Source: Bettongia penicillata ogilbyi
Lineage: Eukaryota; Chordata; Mammalia; Diprotodontia; Potoroidae
DNA length: 64,000 nucleotides
Assembly: GCA_023548195.1 (NCBI GenBank)
Contig: JAJHZJ010000754.1
Span: 1 to 64,000, forward strand
Direction: 5' to 3'
The position numbers and the translations under genes were made by a program. Below, piece by piece: positions 21,790 through 32,999 of this stretch; positions within the stretch are counted from its first letter, which is position 1; each line of letters opens with the position of its first letter. The notes under the pieces are model-generated. The model was not told the origin of the DNA, did not search any database, and saw only the letters and a program-made list of their open reading frames with translations.

Positions 21790-22680
21790 GTTTTAATAAA
21801 TAGCTTAATTAAAAAATTGAATAGCTCATGCCAAAGTAACCTCATTTTCTTTTCTCACAGAGCTATAAGATTGCTAGATCATGAGAATACTGTGATTTTA
21901 ATTTATGTAAATTATAGGAAAGCATTTGAGGAAAAAAATCTCCCATCATATTCTTGAAGAAAAGAAGGAAAGACGTAAGTGAGACAATAGTATGATCAGT
22001 TGGATTAGGAGTCAGTTGAATGACCAAAGAAATAGTCAGTCACTAGTGGTTGGATGTCAGCTTGGAAGATCTTCAATGAAGGACCAAAGGGGTCTGTGCT
22101 TGGCCATATGCTTTTTAACATTTTTATCAATGATTTGGTTCAATGCATAGATGGTCCATTTCTCAAAGCTGCCTATGGCATAAAATAGGTAATAGGAAAA
22201 AGTATCTTCTTGATAGGCTAGTCCAGGGGCCCGATTGTATTAGGCATATATGAAAAATCTTTCACTTGACTTCAAAAATATTACCTATTCAAGATGGAGC
22301 AGTTATGGTTAGACCATAGTTCATCTGAAAAAAAGATGTTGGGGTTGAATAGACTCCAAGCTAAGTCAGTGTGACAGAGAAGGAAAAAAATAAAGCTAAA
22401 GTGATATCAGGATGAATTTAAAGAGACCTAAGGAGGGAGGAGTCCAGTTGCATGTTCTCCTAAAGATAGCACAGGTAGGGTATTCCGTTCAGTTCTGGGG
22501 AGCACATTTTTGGAATGATATTGACAAGCTGAAGAGTCTCCAAAGGAGTGTGATTAGAATTCTTAAGGTCCTCAAGATTACATCATATACTGGTTGTAGG
22601 AACTAGAGACATTTGACCCGAAGAAGAAAAGTCTTAAGGAAGGCACGGTAGCTATCTTCAAGTATTAGAATGGCTCTCAC
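21790..22680 (+). mobile_element. L3/CR1 LINE fragment with reverse transcriptase remnant
   Basis: The central part reads GSVLGHMLFNIFINDLV-like sequence near 22,090-22,140, matching the CR1 reverse transcriptase block just before the catalytic aspartates. The aspartate motif itself is lost after this point. Downstream, gttcagttctggggagcaca and gaagagtctccaaaggagtg match the CR1 3' coding region. Many frameshifts. Confidence 0.78.
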
Positions 22681-22919
22681 GTGACAGGCAACAGGGAGAA
22701 GTGAATAGAGAGCTCACTTGGCTCCAAGACCAGCTCTCCATCCACTCCACTTCTCCCAACTGGCTGTATGACTTGGTATAACTGAACCTTCAGGACTCGA
22801 GACAACTCCATAAGATGATCAGTAGCTGACCAGATATTGACCTGTACTGGTAGAGGGACACCCTGGAAGCACCTTACACAAATACGTTAAGAGGTCCCAT
22901 CAATTACAAGGGCTATGGA

Positions 22920-23045
22920 AATAAGAGGGGCCATGTAGTGAATAGTGAATTGGTCTCCAAGGCAGAAAGACCTGAATTCAAGACCTTCCTCTGACACAGA
23001 TTAGCTAGATGATCCTGGGCAAGTCCCTTAGCCTCTTGAGTCTGA
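22920..23045 (+). mobile_element. MIR-type CORE-SINE fragment
   Basis: gcagaaagacctgaattcaa, gatgatcctgggcaagtccc. Confidence 0.7.
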
Positions 23046-23056
23046 ACAACTCTCTA

Positions 23057-23720
23057 AGAGGCAGTTAGGTGACCCAAGTGGAGAGAGCACTGGACTTGGG
23101 GTCAGGGAGACCTGAGTTCAAATCCTGAAACAGACACTTATTTAGCTGTGTGACCCTGGGCAAGCCCTTCTTAACTTCTTTAGGCCTCAGTTTCTTCATC
23201 TGTAAAATAGGGATAAGAATGGTTCTTTGTCCTGTAATTGTTGTGAGGATAAAAGGAGATAATATTTAGAAAGCATTTTTGCAAACTTTAATTACATAAT
23301 ACGCATTATATTAAATAAATTATATGTGTAATATATAATATATAGTATGTAATATCTATAATATAATTCAATAATATAGGTGTGATATCTATAATATAAT
23401 TTTATAATGTATAATGCATATTACACATGTATGTATATAGTATACATTGGCTATAATATAATACTATAATATATACTGTGCATTATCCATAATATAATTC
23501 TAATTCATGTGTACTATCTATAATATAATTCTATAATAATGTGTATTATATAATATAATTCTATAATATATTGTATATTATCCATAATATAATTCTATAA
23601 TTCATGTGTACTAGCTGTAATATAATTCTATAATATGTACATTATCTATAACATAATTCTATACATATATTATCTATAATTAATAATAAATATAATAGTA
23701 TTATATAAATGCTAGCTATT
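23057..23720 (+). mobile_element. MIR-type CORE-SINE whose tail contains the AT array
   Basis: The left part (23,057-23,290) is a near-complete MIR up to gcatttttgcaaactttaat. The last MIR words, ttatataaatgctagctatt, reappear at 23,701-23,720 after the AT-rich array. Confidence 0.75.
23290..23700. repeat. AT-rich tandem array inside a MIR tail
   Basis: About 400 bp with repeated ataatataattctataat-like units of roughly 40-60 bp, e.g. at 23,360, 23,520, 23,560 and 23,620. Unit borders are blurred by mutation. Confidence 0.85.
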
Positions 23721-23864
23721 ATGTTTCAGAGAAGGTGAAGACTGCATTTGTGAGGGGAGTTTCCTTACTTGGGAGTTGCCTGTATCATTTCAGGCACAGG
23801 TTTCAGTCTTTATCCCTAGATAAAAGATGCATATAATTATTTTGCTTGGCCCACAGATGGGCAG

Positions 23865-24110
23865 AAGGTACAAAGAGGTTGAAGTAAGCTTGATATCCGG
23901 AAAGACTCTTGCCATGAGAGCTGTCCCAAAGGTGCATGGGCTGCCTCCAGGGGAAGAGGGTGTCTGCTCCCTGGAGGTCTTCCAGCAGTATCTGGATGAC
24001 CACTTTTCTTGTCAGGGATGTTGGAGAAGGCATTCCTGTTTAGATAGGAGGTTGACCAGCTGGCCTGTTGGGTGCCTTCCAACTGTGAGAATCTGTCTTT
24101 CAGTTCTTAT
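23865..24110 (+). mobile_element. L3/CR1 3' end fragment
   Basis: Shows the CR1 3' wording ggaggtcttccagcagtatc, tggatgaccacttttcttgt, cagggatgttggagaaggca and gtgccttccaactgtgagaa. Confidence 0.8.
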
Positions 24111-24789
24111 TTGTCTTTTAGCTTTCAGTATCTGGGGCAAACATTTTTGCTCCAAATTATGAAAGCATTCCAACCTAATTCCTCTCCCTTTGAGAATGTT
24201 CTCATCCCAAGTGAAATTTGACACCTGAGAGGAAGCATCTAAGTCATGGACAGAATATCAAGGCTCCCTTGTGCTGAATTCTTATCTAGATTATACAGAT
24301 TTCATTCTGCTATGTCCTGCTCCCTTCTCCCCACTGGATGATGGAGCTTCATTTGGGTGATGCCCCATTTATAGAACAGAGTGAAGGAGGTGAGAGGAAA
24401 AGAGAGAATCATAATTGTGACTGAGGTCTGGAGAGGACCCATAGATCTGGAGAGAATCCAGAGGAGGGAGGATTTATACTTGAACAATTTACTTCCTTGT
24501 GTATCTTCCTCACTTAAAATATGCAAACACCTGAGTCTTGCACTCTGACAAAATATATTGAAATGAAGTCCTTGGATGTGCAACTATATCTCAAGGACAT
24601 TTGGGAAGCTGGTAAGGATGGCATTTCCACTATGTATGTTGGGATTTGTCTTGCCCAATTATAAATCTGTCTAATTAACTGAGAATTATGGTCCACATTA
24701 GGAGATCCTAATGCACGGAGGAGTATTTGGTTTTGAGGGGGTTTTTGTCAACAAAGGAAAGGGAGAAAGGGAAGTGGTGATAAAAAAGG
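24111..24789. other. Unassigned intergenic stretch
   Basis: No recognisable repeat or coding signature. Confidence 0.5.
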
Positions 24790-24980
24790 AGAGACAGTAT
24801 GGTAGGGTGGAAAGAGACCTGAAGTTGGAGGCTTGGAATGTGAATTCAAATCCCAACCCCCACTATTTACTGCCTGTATAACATTGGACAAATGGTTTCT
24901 CTGGCCTCAGTTTCTTCATTTGTGAAATAAAGGGCTTAGACTAGATGGTCTGTAAGGTCCTCTAGACCTAGTTTCTTATG
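24790..24980 (+). mobile_element. MIR-type CORE-SINE, 'tagatggtctgtaag' tail variant
   Basis: gtgaattcaaatcccaaccc, ctcagtttcttcatttgtga, actagatggtctgtaaggtc. Confidence 0.75.
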
Positions 24981-25109
24981 ATGTTGGCTATTGTCATGAC
25001 TCAGTCAATAAGCACCTATGTACCAGGCCTGGGGCTGCAAAGACAAAAAGAGACATGGTCCCTGCCCTCAAGGATCTTACAATCTAAGGAAAGAGAGATA
25101 ACAATAATA

Positions 25110-25290
25110 CTAATAACAGCTAAAATCTCTATAGTGCCTCCCATGTGTCAGGCACTGTGCTAAGAACTTTATAATAATATTATCTGATTCCCTCCACATC
25201 AACCTGGGAGGTAGGTGCTATATAGATAAGCCCCATTTTACAGATGGGGATACTGAAACAGAGGTGATGAACTCAGATTGCAAATAAGAC
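25110..25290 (-). mobile_element. MIR-type CORE-SINE fragment
   Basis: aacagctaaaatctctatag, cacatcaacctgggaggtag, tacagatggggatactgaaa. Confidence 0.65.
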
Positions 25291-25600
25291 ATAGATATAT
25301 AGATATGTATATATTATCCATGTCTATGAGTGTGTGTATATATATGTAATACGCATGCATCTATATGTATATATGTGTGTATATATGTCTATGAGGATAT
25401 ATAATATATACACTCATGTAGTGCATATACGTATGTCTATATATGTGTTTAGGAGTGTATATATAATGTACACTCACATATGTCTGTATATATATGTCTA
25501 TGTGTTTGAATATATATATAATGTACATGCATATATATGTGTATGTGTGAGTATATTTCAATATTATTTATACACATGTGTATTTGCATGTGTGTATGTG
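25290..25600. repeat. TATA/TGTG-rich array with about 65-bp higher-order period
   Basis: Three recognisable units each contain tatgtctat, then tatataatatatac or tatataatgtacac. Chance frames on both strands give Tyr/His-rich peptides that are not genes. Confidence 0.8.
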
Positions 25601-25800
25601 TGTGTACAGCCATCATTGAGACAGATATAATTTTATATATTTGGATGTGGTCAATGTGAGAATTTGTTTCACTTGCATATTTAATAAATGTAATAAATGC
25701 ATATTTATTACAAGGGTCTTGTTTTCGTTTGTTTTTCAGTAGAAAGGCTGTGGGAGGAGGTAATAGATTTTTTGTTAACTGAAAAAATGTTGAATTTTTA
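25600..25800 (+). mobile_element. L1-type 3' UTR fragment
   Basis: Wording such as ggtcaatgtgagaatttgtt, tttattacaagggtcttgtt and a terminal aactgaaaaaatgttgaa matches the 3' UTR block at 880-1,018. It directly follows the TA/TG-rich array. Confidence 0.6.
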
Positions 25801-25921
25801 AAATGCTAAGCATGCTGAAAAGCGTTCATTCACTTGGCCTCTCTTGGGCCAAGGACAGGCATTGGTGGTCAACTTTCTGGGGCTTAGCATCTATAGACTT
25901 AAAAAGAGCAAAGCTAAGAAA

Positions 25922-25922
<1 letters not shown>

Positions 25923-25957
<35 letters not shown>
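25923..25957. repeat. CA microsatellite
   Basis: About 17 CA units. Confidence 0.97.
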
Positions 25958-26059
25958 CAGATTCCTGACCTTGGCCTCATTAGCATAATCCTCTGAGTAA
26001 GCACTATCTATGGAGTCAGTCACAGATGTGACCCGTATACGGGGAGGTCATGACACATA

Positions 26060-26165
26060 ATGAACTTGGCTCCTGCAGGTCTGAGGTTCACATACTTTGG
26101 CTGCTACTTACAAGTTGATGTATGTAAATCACTTTGCAAACCTTAAAGCTGACCACAAATTGTCG
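26060..26165 (+). mobile_element. MIR-type fragment
   Basis: tgtaaatcactttgcaaacc then ttaaagctgaccac. Confidence 0.45.
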
Positions 26166-26289
26166 GTTAAAAGAGATAGATATATCCCTTCTATAAAATT
26201 AAGCAGGTCCACTTCTTTGGACCTCCTTTTCTTCATGGGAATTTGGAACTTCTAATGGGGAGACTCCTTTCCAATATTAGCCAGCACCT

Positions 26290-26425
26290 GCCAAGTAACT
26301 TCGAGTCTTAGAGAGTTGCCTTGGGTGACTGAGACACTGAATCCCAGGTGGGATTCGAACCCAGATCTTCCTGACTCGGACACCAGTTTTCTACCCATTA
26401 TCTCACCCTGCCTCTTCATTTCTTA
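26290..26425 (-). mobile_element. MIR-type fragment
   Basis: gattcgaacccagatcttcc, ctacccattatctcaccctg. Confidence 0.6.
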
Positions 26426-26491
26426 TCTGTCCAAACAGACAAAATAAAGGCATTGAACTAAATTATCTCCAAAGTCCCTTCCAACTTTAAA

Positions 26492-26773
26492 AATAATTAT
26501 ATTAATAATAGCTAGCATTAATATAGCACTTTAAACTTTTCGGATATGATCTGACTTGACCCTCACAATAACCTTGGGAGGTAGCTATTATGCTATTAGG
26601 TAGCTATTAGGCTATTATGATGCCCATTTTACAGAGGAGAAAACTGAAGCAAACCCAGGTTAAGGGACTTGTCCAAGGTCACCCAGCTGATGAGTGTCTT
26701 GGGTAGGATTTGAACTCAGGTCTTCCTGACTCCAGGTCTAACACTCTACCTCCTGCATCTCCTAGCTGCCTTG
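26492..26773 (-). mobile_element. MIR-type CORE-SINE, near full length
   Basis: aatagctagcattaatatag, ccattttacagaggagaaaa, gtccaaggtcacccagctga, tcctagctgcctt. A short internal repeat of aggtagctatta lies at 26,580-26,610. Confidence 0.85.
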
Positions 26774-26774
26774 C

Positions 26775-27425
26775 TGGTCCAAACTGGGTTCTTCTCTCCT
26801 TCAAACTTCTCTATTCCTGTGGAAGTTACCATCATGTTTCTAGTCCAACAGTTCAAAACCTTGCAGTCATTCCTGCCTCTTTCCCTACCCCCATGCCCAA
26901 GTGTTATCAAGTTGTGTAGGTTCTATCCCCACAACGTCTCTTGAACTCATTTCCTCATCTTCATTCGCAGAATCCATTCTAGTTCAGGTCCCATTATATC
27001 TCACAGTGTCCCCCTAACGCATCTCCTGGCTCAAATGCATCTTCCACATGGGTGCCTAAAACGCAGATGTGGCCACAGGACTTTCCCTCACTCAAAAACC
27101 TTCCCTGGCTCCCTATTGTCTCTAAGATAAAATGCAAAACCATTATCCTGGCATTTAAGTCCTCCCCCTTCCCCACCAGCTGACTCTAACTTTCCATCTT
27201 ATTTCATATTATATGTTCCCTTTCACTCACTCACCACTCCAGTCAGATAGGATTAATTGCTGTTCCTTGGACTGGGATTATATTTCCCACCTCCTTGATT
27301 TTTGCCCAGACCATTCTCCGTGCTCAAGATGTATCCTCCTTCCTTACTTTTGCCTTCTAGAACTAGCTTCCTTCTAAAATTTGAGTCGAGGGCCATCTCC
27401 CACACAAAGTCTTTCCTCATCTCCT
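26775..27425 (+). mobile_element. L2 LINE fragment
   Basis: L2 3' coding wording: aaaaaccttccctggctccc, aaccattatcctggcattta and cagaccattctccgtgctca. The element continues past the CT-rich array to its 3' tail near 27,800. Confidence 0.8.
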
Positions 27426-27715
27426 CTTAGTGTGTTCTATCCCTCTCCTCTGCTCTCCTCTCTTCCTCCTTTTCTTCTTCTCTTTCCCTTTTTCTCTTCC
27501 TTTCTTCTCCCTCTTCCCTTTCTCTTTCTCTATCTTCTCTGTCTCTCCCCATTTCTCTCTCTCCTCTTTTTTCTCCTCTGTCTCTGTCTCACTCTCTTCG
27601 TCTCTATCTCCCTTTCTGTCTGTCTCGATCACTCTTTCTATCTTTCTGTCTATCTCTGTCTCTGTCTCTCTCTCCCCCTTCCCCTCTCCTATCTCTCTTC
27701 CTATCCTCACACCAG
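27426..27715. repeat. CT-rich array inside an L2
   Basis: Nearly 290 bp of tctctccct-type sequence between L2 body and L2 tail. Long frames of Ser/Leu/Phe here are low complexity. Confidence 0.9.
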
Positions 27716-27800
27716 AGGCACTAGTCTCCCTGAACACACCCTACACCCTGCCAGATATAATAGGTGCTTAATAAATGCTTATTCAATTGACTTAGAATAT
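27716..27800 (+). mobile_element. L2 3' tail after the CT array
   Basis: ataggtgcttaataaatgct is the standard L2 3' end wording. It belongs with the L2 body at 26,775-27,425. Confidence 0.65.
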
Positions 27801-28081
27801 AATCATGCAATTATCCAACATAATAAATTCCTGAAAATGCTCCTTCAAGGAAAGTTGCCTTTCCTTCATCTTCTGGGTTGCCATGCTCATTACCATCCTG
27901 AACACCTCTACAGCAATCCCTGTGCCCATTCTCCTTCCAGCTCTTGACTGAGGTCCAATATTTAGGAGGTGAATGGTATGTCCAAACCCATCATTTACCT
28001 TCCTCCTCCATACCAAGAGGGTTGGATTTCTAGGGAACACATTATTTGGGGTGCTGTCTCCCTCTTACTTTTTGGAACCAT

Positions 28082-28308
28082 CCTAGAATTACTGTCTATT
28101 ACTGGACTATTATTAATAACCTCTTAGCTTTCCATCTGTCCTCCTCCTAATCCATTCTGTGCACAGGTATCATCCTTTCATTATTCCCTTGCTCAAAAAC
28201 CATCAATACCACCTACTATTCACAAGATAAAGTCACCCAGTCTTTTGCTTAGCATTCATGATCCTTTCCATTCTGATCCCAACCTAACTTTCCAACTTTC
28301 ATCTCCCA
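28082..28308 (+). mobile_element. L2 fragment, left part
   Basis: L2 wording such as cattattcccttgctcaaaa and cttagcattcatgatccttt. It is interrupted by a MIR at 28,309 and resumes at 28,483. Confidence 0.72.
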
Positions 28309-28482
28309 GTTTGAGACAATGGAATGAGCCCTGATCATTAGTTCCATTATTTGCTAGATATGTGATCTTGGGCAAATTTTAGCCTCAGTTTCCTCATCTG
28401 TAAAATGGGGCTGCAAATTCTACCACCTACTTTGCAAGGTTGGCATGAGCCTAAAGTGTCACATGAATGGGAGTTAGCATTT
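28309..28482 (+). mobile_element. MIR-type CORE-SINE inserted in L2
   Basis: atatgtgatcttgggcaaat, ctcagtttcctcatctgtaa. L2 sequence flanks it on both sides. Confidence 0.75.
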
Positions 28483-29099
28483 CTCACTCTTCCCCCAAAA
28501 TGAACCTTCTCTCCACTCAAGCCAGACTAATCTCTTCCCTGGTCCTCAAACATACCTTGTTCCTTTTCTACCACTGCATCTTTGTGTGTTTTATCTCATT
28601 TTTCCTGTTCATTTTATCACTCTACCTCTGATTCTCTGGGTTTTCTCTACTATCCCACATTAGTCTCCTCACTCTAAAAGCACAATCTGCCCCTTGGCCC
28701 CTTCCTCTGATTGACTGGCTTTCCCATAGAGCCGCCATTTTAAGGAAAGTACTCACTCCAGTCATGTCTTTATTCCCCTCTGTCTTCCTTAATAACCTGG
28801 ACTTGCCCTCCAAGCTCCTGCCTGGGTGCCTCTGGCCCCTCACCCTCAAGCTGTCTTCTTCCCCCATCAGAATGTAAACTCCAGAGGGCAAGGACTTTCT
28901 GAGGTGTGTGTGGTTCCCCAGGATTTAGCAGAGCACCTGGAACACAGTAGGCACTTAATAAATGCTTGTTGACTTGTAGATTTGACACTGTTCATCTCTA
29001 AACTATTCCAATCTCATCTACCCTCTCTCTTCATTGGTCTGCCTAATTCCACCGACTCTTCAAGGTCTGGCTCAAATCCAATTCAAGGGAAGACCTGAT
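28483..29099 (+). mobile_element. L2 fragment, right part with 3' end
   Basis: Shows the 3' end wording atgtaaactccagagggcaa, aacacagtaggcacttaata and aatgcttgttgactt near 28,880-28,980, followed by a second short L2-like stretch with caaggtctggctcaaatcca. Confidence 0.75.
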
Positions 29100-29600
29100 C
29101 TCTTTTGCCAAGTATCTAATGGACTCTCTCCTGGAAGAGAGATTAACCTTATTCTGTTTAGGCCAGGAAAATGGGTAGAAGCTGTAGAAAGGCAGATTTC
29201 ATCTCCATATAACTGTTGTTCAGTCATGTCCAGTTCTTTGTAACCCTGTGCACCATAGAGTCCATAGGGTTTCCTGGACAGAGACACTGAAGTGGTTTGC
29301 CATTTCCTTCTCCAGCTCACTTTACAGATGAGGAAACTGAGGCAAACAAAACTTAAATGACCTTGCCCAGGGTCCCGTAGCAAGTGTCTGAAGTCTAGCA
29401 CTCTAGGCACTATGGCGCCACCTAGCTGCCTCCTTCCTAACACTAGAACTACAGGAGATGATAGCTACAGGAGATGGTGGGTTAACTCTCAAGGAATGTC
29501 ACTAAGCAGAGGCTGTTTGACTACTTGTCAGTATGTGACAGTGGGGTGGACTGGATGGCTCTTGAGTTCCCTCCTGGCTCTGAAATGGCCCTCTTCTGCC
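29100..29600 (+). mobile_element. L3/CR1 3' fragment split by a SINE
   Basis: The left part (29,100-29,205) has attctgtttaggccaggaaa and gcagatttcatctccatata. The right part (about 29,480-29,600) has gactacttgtcagtatgtga and tggactggatggctcttgag. The gap is filled by an RTE-tailed SINE in the opposite orientation. Confidence 0.7.
29208..29431 (-). mobile_element. CORE-SINE with RTE-like 3' tail (MAR type), nested in L3/CR1
   Basis: tgttgttcagtcatgtccag, aagtggtttgccatttcctt, and the head complement gcgccacctagctgcc at the right edge. It splits the L3/CR1 fragment at 29,100-29,600. Confidence 0.88.
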
Positions 29601-29691
29601 ATACCTTCTTCTGATCACTCCAAGGCAGGCTTCTTCTCTTTCTTAGACTCCTAGAGCATTCACCATATTTAGGGGTAACCTTTCTATCCTA

Positions 29692-29910
29692 CAGCAACAA
29701 CAATAACCAACATTTACCTAGCCCTTTAGGGTTTCTGAAACAGTTTACATGTTAGCTCATTGGATCTTCACAATAACCCTAGAATTATTATCTTCATTTT
29801 GCAAGTAAGGAAATTGAGGCAGGGAAAACTTAAGTGACTTATCCAAGGTGACACAATTAATGAGTATCTGAGGCAGGAGTCCAGACCCAGCATTCCATCC
29901 ACTAAGTCAT
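29692..29910 (-). mobile_element. MIR-type CORE-SINE
   Basis: attggatcttcacaataacc, gcaagtaaggaaattgaggc, agcattccatccactaagtc. Confidence 0.82.
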
Positions 29911-29987
29911 GCTGTCGCAAACAAATAGCATTGGACTACATTCATTTGTTCATGTGTTAGCTCCTACTATTCTATGCTTTGGGGACC

Positions 29988-30230
29988 AAAGAGGCCCAGT
30001 GGATAGAGCACTTGACTGGGCATCAGAAAGACTCATCTTCATGAGTTCAAATCCAGCCTCAGATACTTATTACCTGTGTCACCTTGGGCAAGTCACTTAA
30101 CCCTGTTAGTCTCAGTTTCCTTATCTGTAAAGTGAGCTGAAGAAGGAAATGACAAACCCCTCCAATGTCTCTGCCAAAAAAACCTCAAATAGATTCACAG
30201 AGAGTCAGACAAGACCGAAAAATGACAACT
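29988..30230 (+). mobile_element. CORE-SINE with RTE-like 3' tail (MAR type)
   Basis: cccagtggatagagcacttg, tgagttcaaatccagcctca, gcaagtcacttaaccctgtt, and the tail gagtcagacaagaccgaaaa. Complete but with scattered changes. Confidence 0.88.
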
Positions 30231-30367
30231 TAAATTACCAATGGTATTGGTAATACAAAAAGTTGGAGCGGGGGAGGGGTGTTGATAACTCAATTCCTGT
30301 CCTTAAGAAGCTTATATTCTACCTTGGTCCATTGGAAAGAAGGAAAGCAATGTAACATGGCCATAGA

Positions 30368-30590
30368 TAGACAGCTAGGTAGCTCAGTGGATAGAGTGCT
30401 GGGTCTGCAACCAGGAATAAGTAAATTCCAATCTGGCCTCAGACACTTACTAGCTATGTGACCCTGGGCAAATCACTTGACCTCTATTTGCATCCATTTC
30501 CACAACTATAAAATAAGAATAACAGCACCTATGTTTGTAAAGTGCCTAGCATACAATAGGTGCTATGTAAATGCTTATTCCTTCCCTCAA
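30368..30590 (+). mobile_element. MIR-type CORE-SINE
   Basis: ctcagtggatagagtgctgg, gaccctgggcaaatcacttg, atgtaaatgcttattcc. Confidence 0.82.
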
Positions 30591-31129
30591 GGTGAGATAT
30601 GATGAGGCAAAAGAGTGATTCAGGCAACCAATGGGTTAAGATTATAGCCATATATGTAGAGTCTGTTGTTTTCATTTATATAAATGCCCCATCTCCCCAA
30701 CTAGACTTTGAGCCCCCCAACTCCAGATCCCCAAGCTAGAATTAAGGGGCAGGAACTATGTGTTATAAAGACTCTTGTGTGGGCCTTGCACACAATCAAC
30801 AAGCATTTATTACTTACCTACTATGGTTGCAGGCACATAGAAGCTAGGTCTCTTTGAAAGAAACTCAGGTTTCTAAAGCATATAGGTAAGGAATAACAGG
30901 TATTTAATAGCAGGTATTTAATCACTATTTCCTGATGGACTGATGAAGAAAGAGACTCAATAGCAGTGGATCGTGCCCTCCAGGAGTTCTGCAAAGCCCT
31001 CCCTCAGTCCTCAATGTCCTGATGAATAAAAGGCTCACATGACCACCATAGCTAGATGCTTCACCTCACTCCCGGCCCCGGAGGAGCAGAGTCTTTTTTT
31101 CTTTTTCATGTTTATTTGTTTTTCCATTT
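30591..31129. other. Mostly unassigned, with short old repeat words
   Basis: An L2-like piece at 30,690-30,775 and a 'caacaagcatttattactta' piece near 30,800. Nothing else. Confidence 0.45.
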
Positions 31130-31200
31130 TAGTTTCTATAGCTTTCAACACCTAGCACAGTGTCTTTGCCCATAAATGCTGTCTGAATTGGATTGAATCT
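31130..31200 (+). mobile_element. L2 3' end remnant
   Basis: caacacctagcacagtgtct and ataaatgctgtctgaattgg fit the L2 tail. Confidence 0.45.
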
Positions 31201-31640
31201 GGACTGAGGGAAAGTGATTTAAAAACGCCAGGTTTTCCAGACTTTTCCCAGTTGGTAAAAAGCCAAAGAACACAGATTTTCATAGATGGCCCCCTGCAAT
31301 ATTCCATTAACAGCTGCCCAGAAAGAAATGCATTCAAGAAGATTAAATACCTCTCTGCTCTCTTCTTAACAGCAGGAGGAAGAGGGGCCAGTCCCCAACG
31401 GATCTCAGCATCTAAAAATATTGTCACAAAAGGTACCCTTTCTGTCTTTGAGAGTTGAGTCCCAGAAAATGATGACAATGTCCTTTAAATCAATCCATCA
31501 GCAAACATGCCCTCTGCTCTCCCACCATCTCCCTTATCTTCCTCCCACCTGGACTTTGGACTCCTCCCCTAGACCATTCTGATATGCAGGCTTCTCTGGT
31601 GGGACCCAGACCCTCATAACACTGCCTTCTCTGGCATCCG
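31201..31640. other. Unassigned intergenic stretch
   Basis: Two overlapping opposite-strand frames (31,152-31,478 minus, 31,252-31,458 plus) have no family signature and I take them as chance. Confidence 0.45.
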
Positions 31641-31755
31641 TTCCAATATGCCACAGGGATGTAAAGTTCTTGAGGACAAGGATTGTCTTGCTTGTTTTAT
31701 TTGTATACCTGGGCCCTACCCAGCACAAAGTCTGACCCACTGTAAGTGCTTAAGG
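31640..31755 (+). mobile_element. L2 3' end
   Basis: aagttcttgaggacaaggat and tacccagcacaaagtctgac fit the L2 tail. It is followed immediately by an RTE-tailed SINE. Confidence 0.6.
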
Positions 31756-31985
31756 CAGTTAGGTGTCAAAGTAGATAAGAGTCCTGGATCTGGAGTCAGG
31801 AAGACTTGAGTTCAAATCTGGCATCAGACACTTACTAGCTAGGTGACCCTAGGCAAGTCACTTAACCCTGTTTACCTCAGTTTCTTCATCTGTGAAATGA
31901 GCTGGAGAAGAAAATGGCAAACCACCTGAGTAACTTGGCCAAGAAAACCCCAAACAGGGACATGAAAAGTCAGATGGGGACTGAT
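31752..31985 (+). mobile_element. CORE-SINE with RTE-like 3' tail (MAR type)
   Basis: ggagtcaggaagacttgagt, aggcaagtcacttaaccctg, gagctggagaagaaaatggc, ending gtcagatggggactg. Inserted within an L2 tail. Confidence 0.88.
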
Positions 31986-32059
31986 TTAGTATCCTGCCTC
32001 CCCAAATTATCTTGTATTCACTTAACTTAGATATATAGAGATAGAAATACTTATGTATA

Positions 32060-32174
32060 TGTTTGAACGTCAGCTTCTGCAAAGGTAAAGATATTTCCAC
32101 TTTTGCCTTTATATCACCAAAGTTTAGTACATAGTACCTGGCATATAGTAGGTATTTAATAAACGCTTGTTTAC
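32060..32174 (+). mobile_element. L2 3' end
   Basis: tggcatatagtaggtattta followed by ataaacgcttgtttac. It resumes L2-like tail sequence after the SINE at 31,756-31,985. Confidence 0.6.
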
Positions 32175-32282
32175 AGAATATTTGATTTCATCTTGTTAGA
32201 TTTAGTCCAATTTTGTAGGCTGTCAAGATCTTTTTGAATCTCTACTCTGTCCTCCAGTGTGTTAATTAATCACAGGGGCCTA
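32175..32282 (-). mobile_element. L3/CR1 fragment
   Basis: The plus strand has gctgtcaagatctttttgaa and gtcctccagtgtgttaatta, reverse-complement wording of the CR1 region upstream of its reverse transcriptase. Confidence 0.6.
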
Positions 32283-32564
32283 CTGTGGCCTTAGCCAAAG
32301 GAATTAATGGGTTTTCTGCACATCACAGTCACTGCACGTCCACCCAGAGATGATTGTAGGGTATTTACAATGCATCAAAGTCAGCCCATAAGCAGACGCC
32401 TCTGCCTTCCTTACTTCGTCATCCCAGTCACTTAGTCTTGCAAAGCAGGACATTCGTGTCTGTGGGTATTCTCAGGGGTCTGGGGCACAGAAGGAATCAT
32501 AACATCCCCAGCACCTGGCACAGAGTAGGCACTTAGCAATGCTTGACGAGTGATTGATAGGATC

Positions 32565-32705
32565 ATAATGTTAGTGCCAGAAGGACCCTTAGAGGTCATC
32601 TAGTGACTTCTCAAGTTCACATAGCTGTTCTATGGCACTTGCGTCCAGGTCTCCAGACTCCAAGACCAGGATACTTTCACCATTAAACCACACGCTACTT
32701 CTAGG
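32565..32705 (-). mobile_element. MIR-related fragment
   Basis: ccagaaggacccttagaggt, then ggtctccagactccaagacc. Confidence 0.5.
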
Positions 32706-32999
32706 CAAAAGTAGACCATGATTTATAGAACCATGGAGGTCACATTCTCTCAAGGTTGTTGCAAAGGAACATCGAAGGCTACAAAAAGGGCAGTATGGTC
32801 TACCATTTACAGTAGTGTAGCTAGCCTATGGTATGGGTTTTATTGAAGGCTGTCTAAAACAGACATTCTCCAGTTCCCTACAATAGGTATTTCCTCCTTT
32901 TCTTTGTATCTTTTCCTCCCCGTTTTCTTTTCTTATCTCACATTATAAGATCATTGATCTAGAGTAGAACTTCTTATCTCAAGGTCTATGTATTGTTTA

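Noticed and set aside
23803..24224. Cluster of open frames on both strands near 24 kb
   Set aside because: They overlie an L3/CR1 3' fragment, which explains the relatively open reading.
27381..27947. 188-codon frame across the CT-rich array
   Set aside because: Low-complexity Ser/Leu/Phe peptide from pyrimidine repeats within an L2 element.
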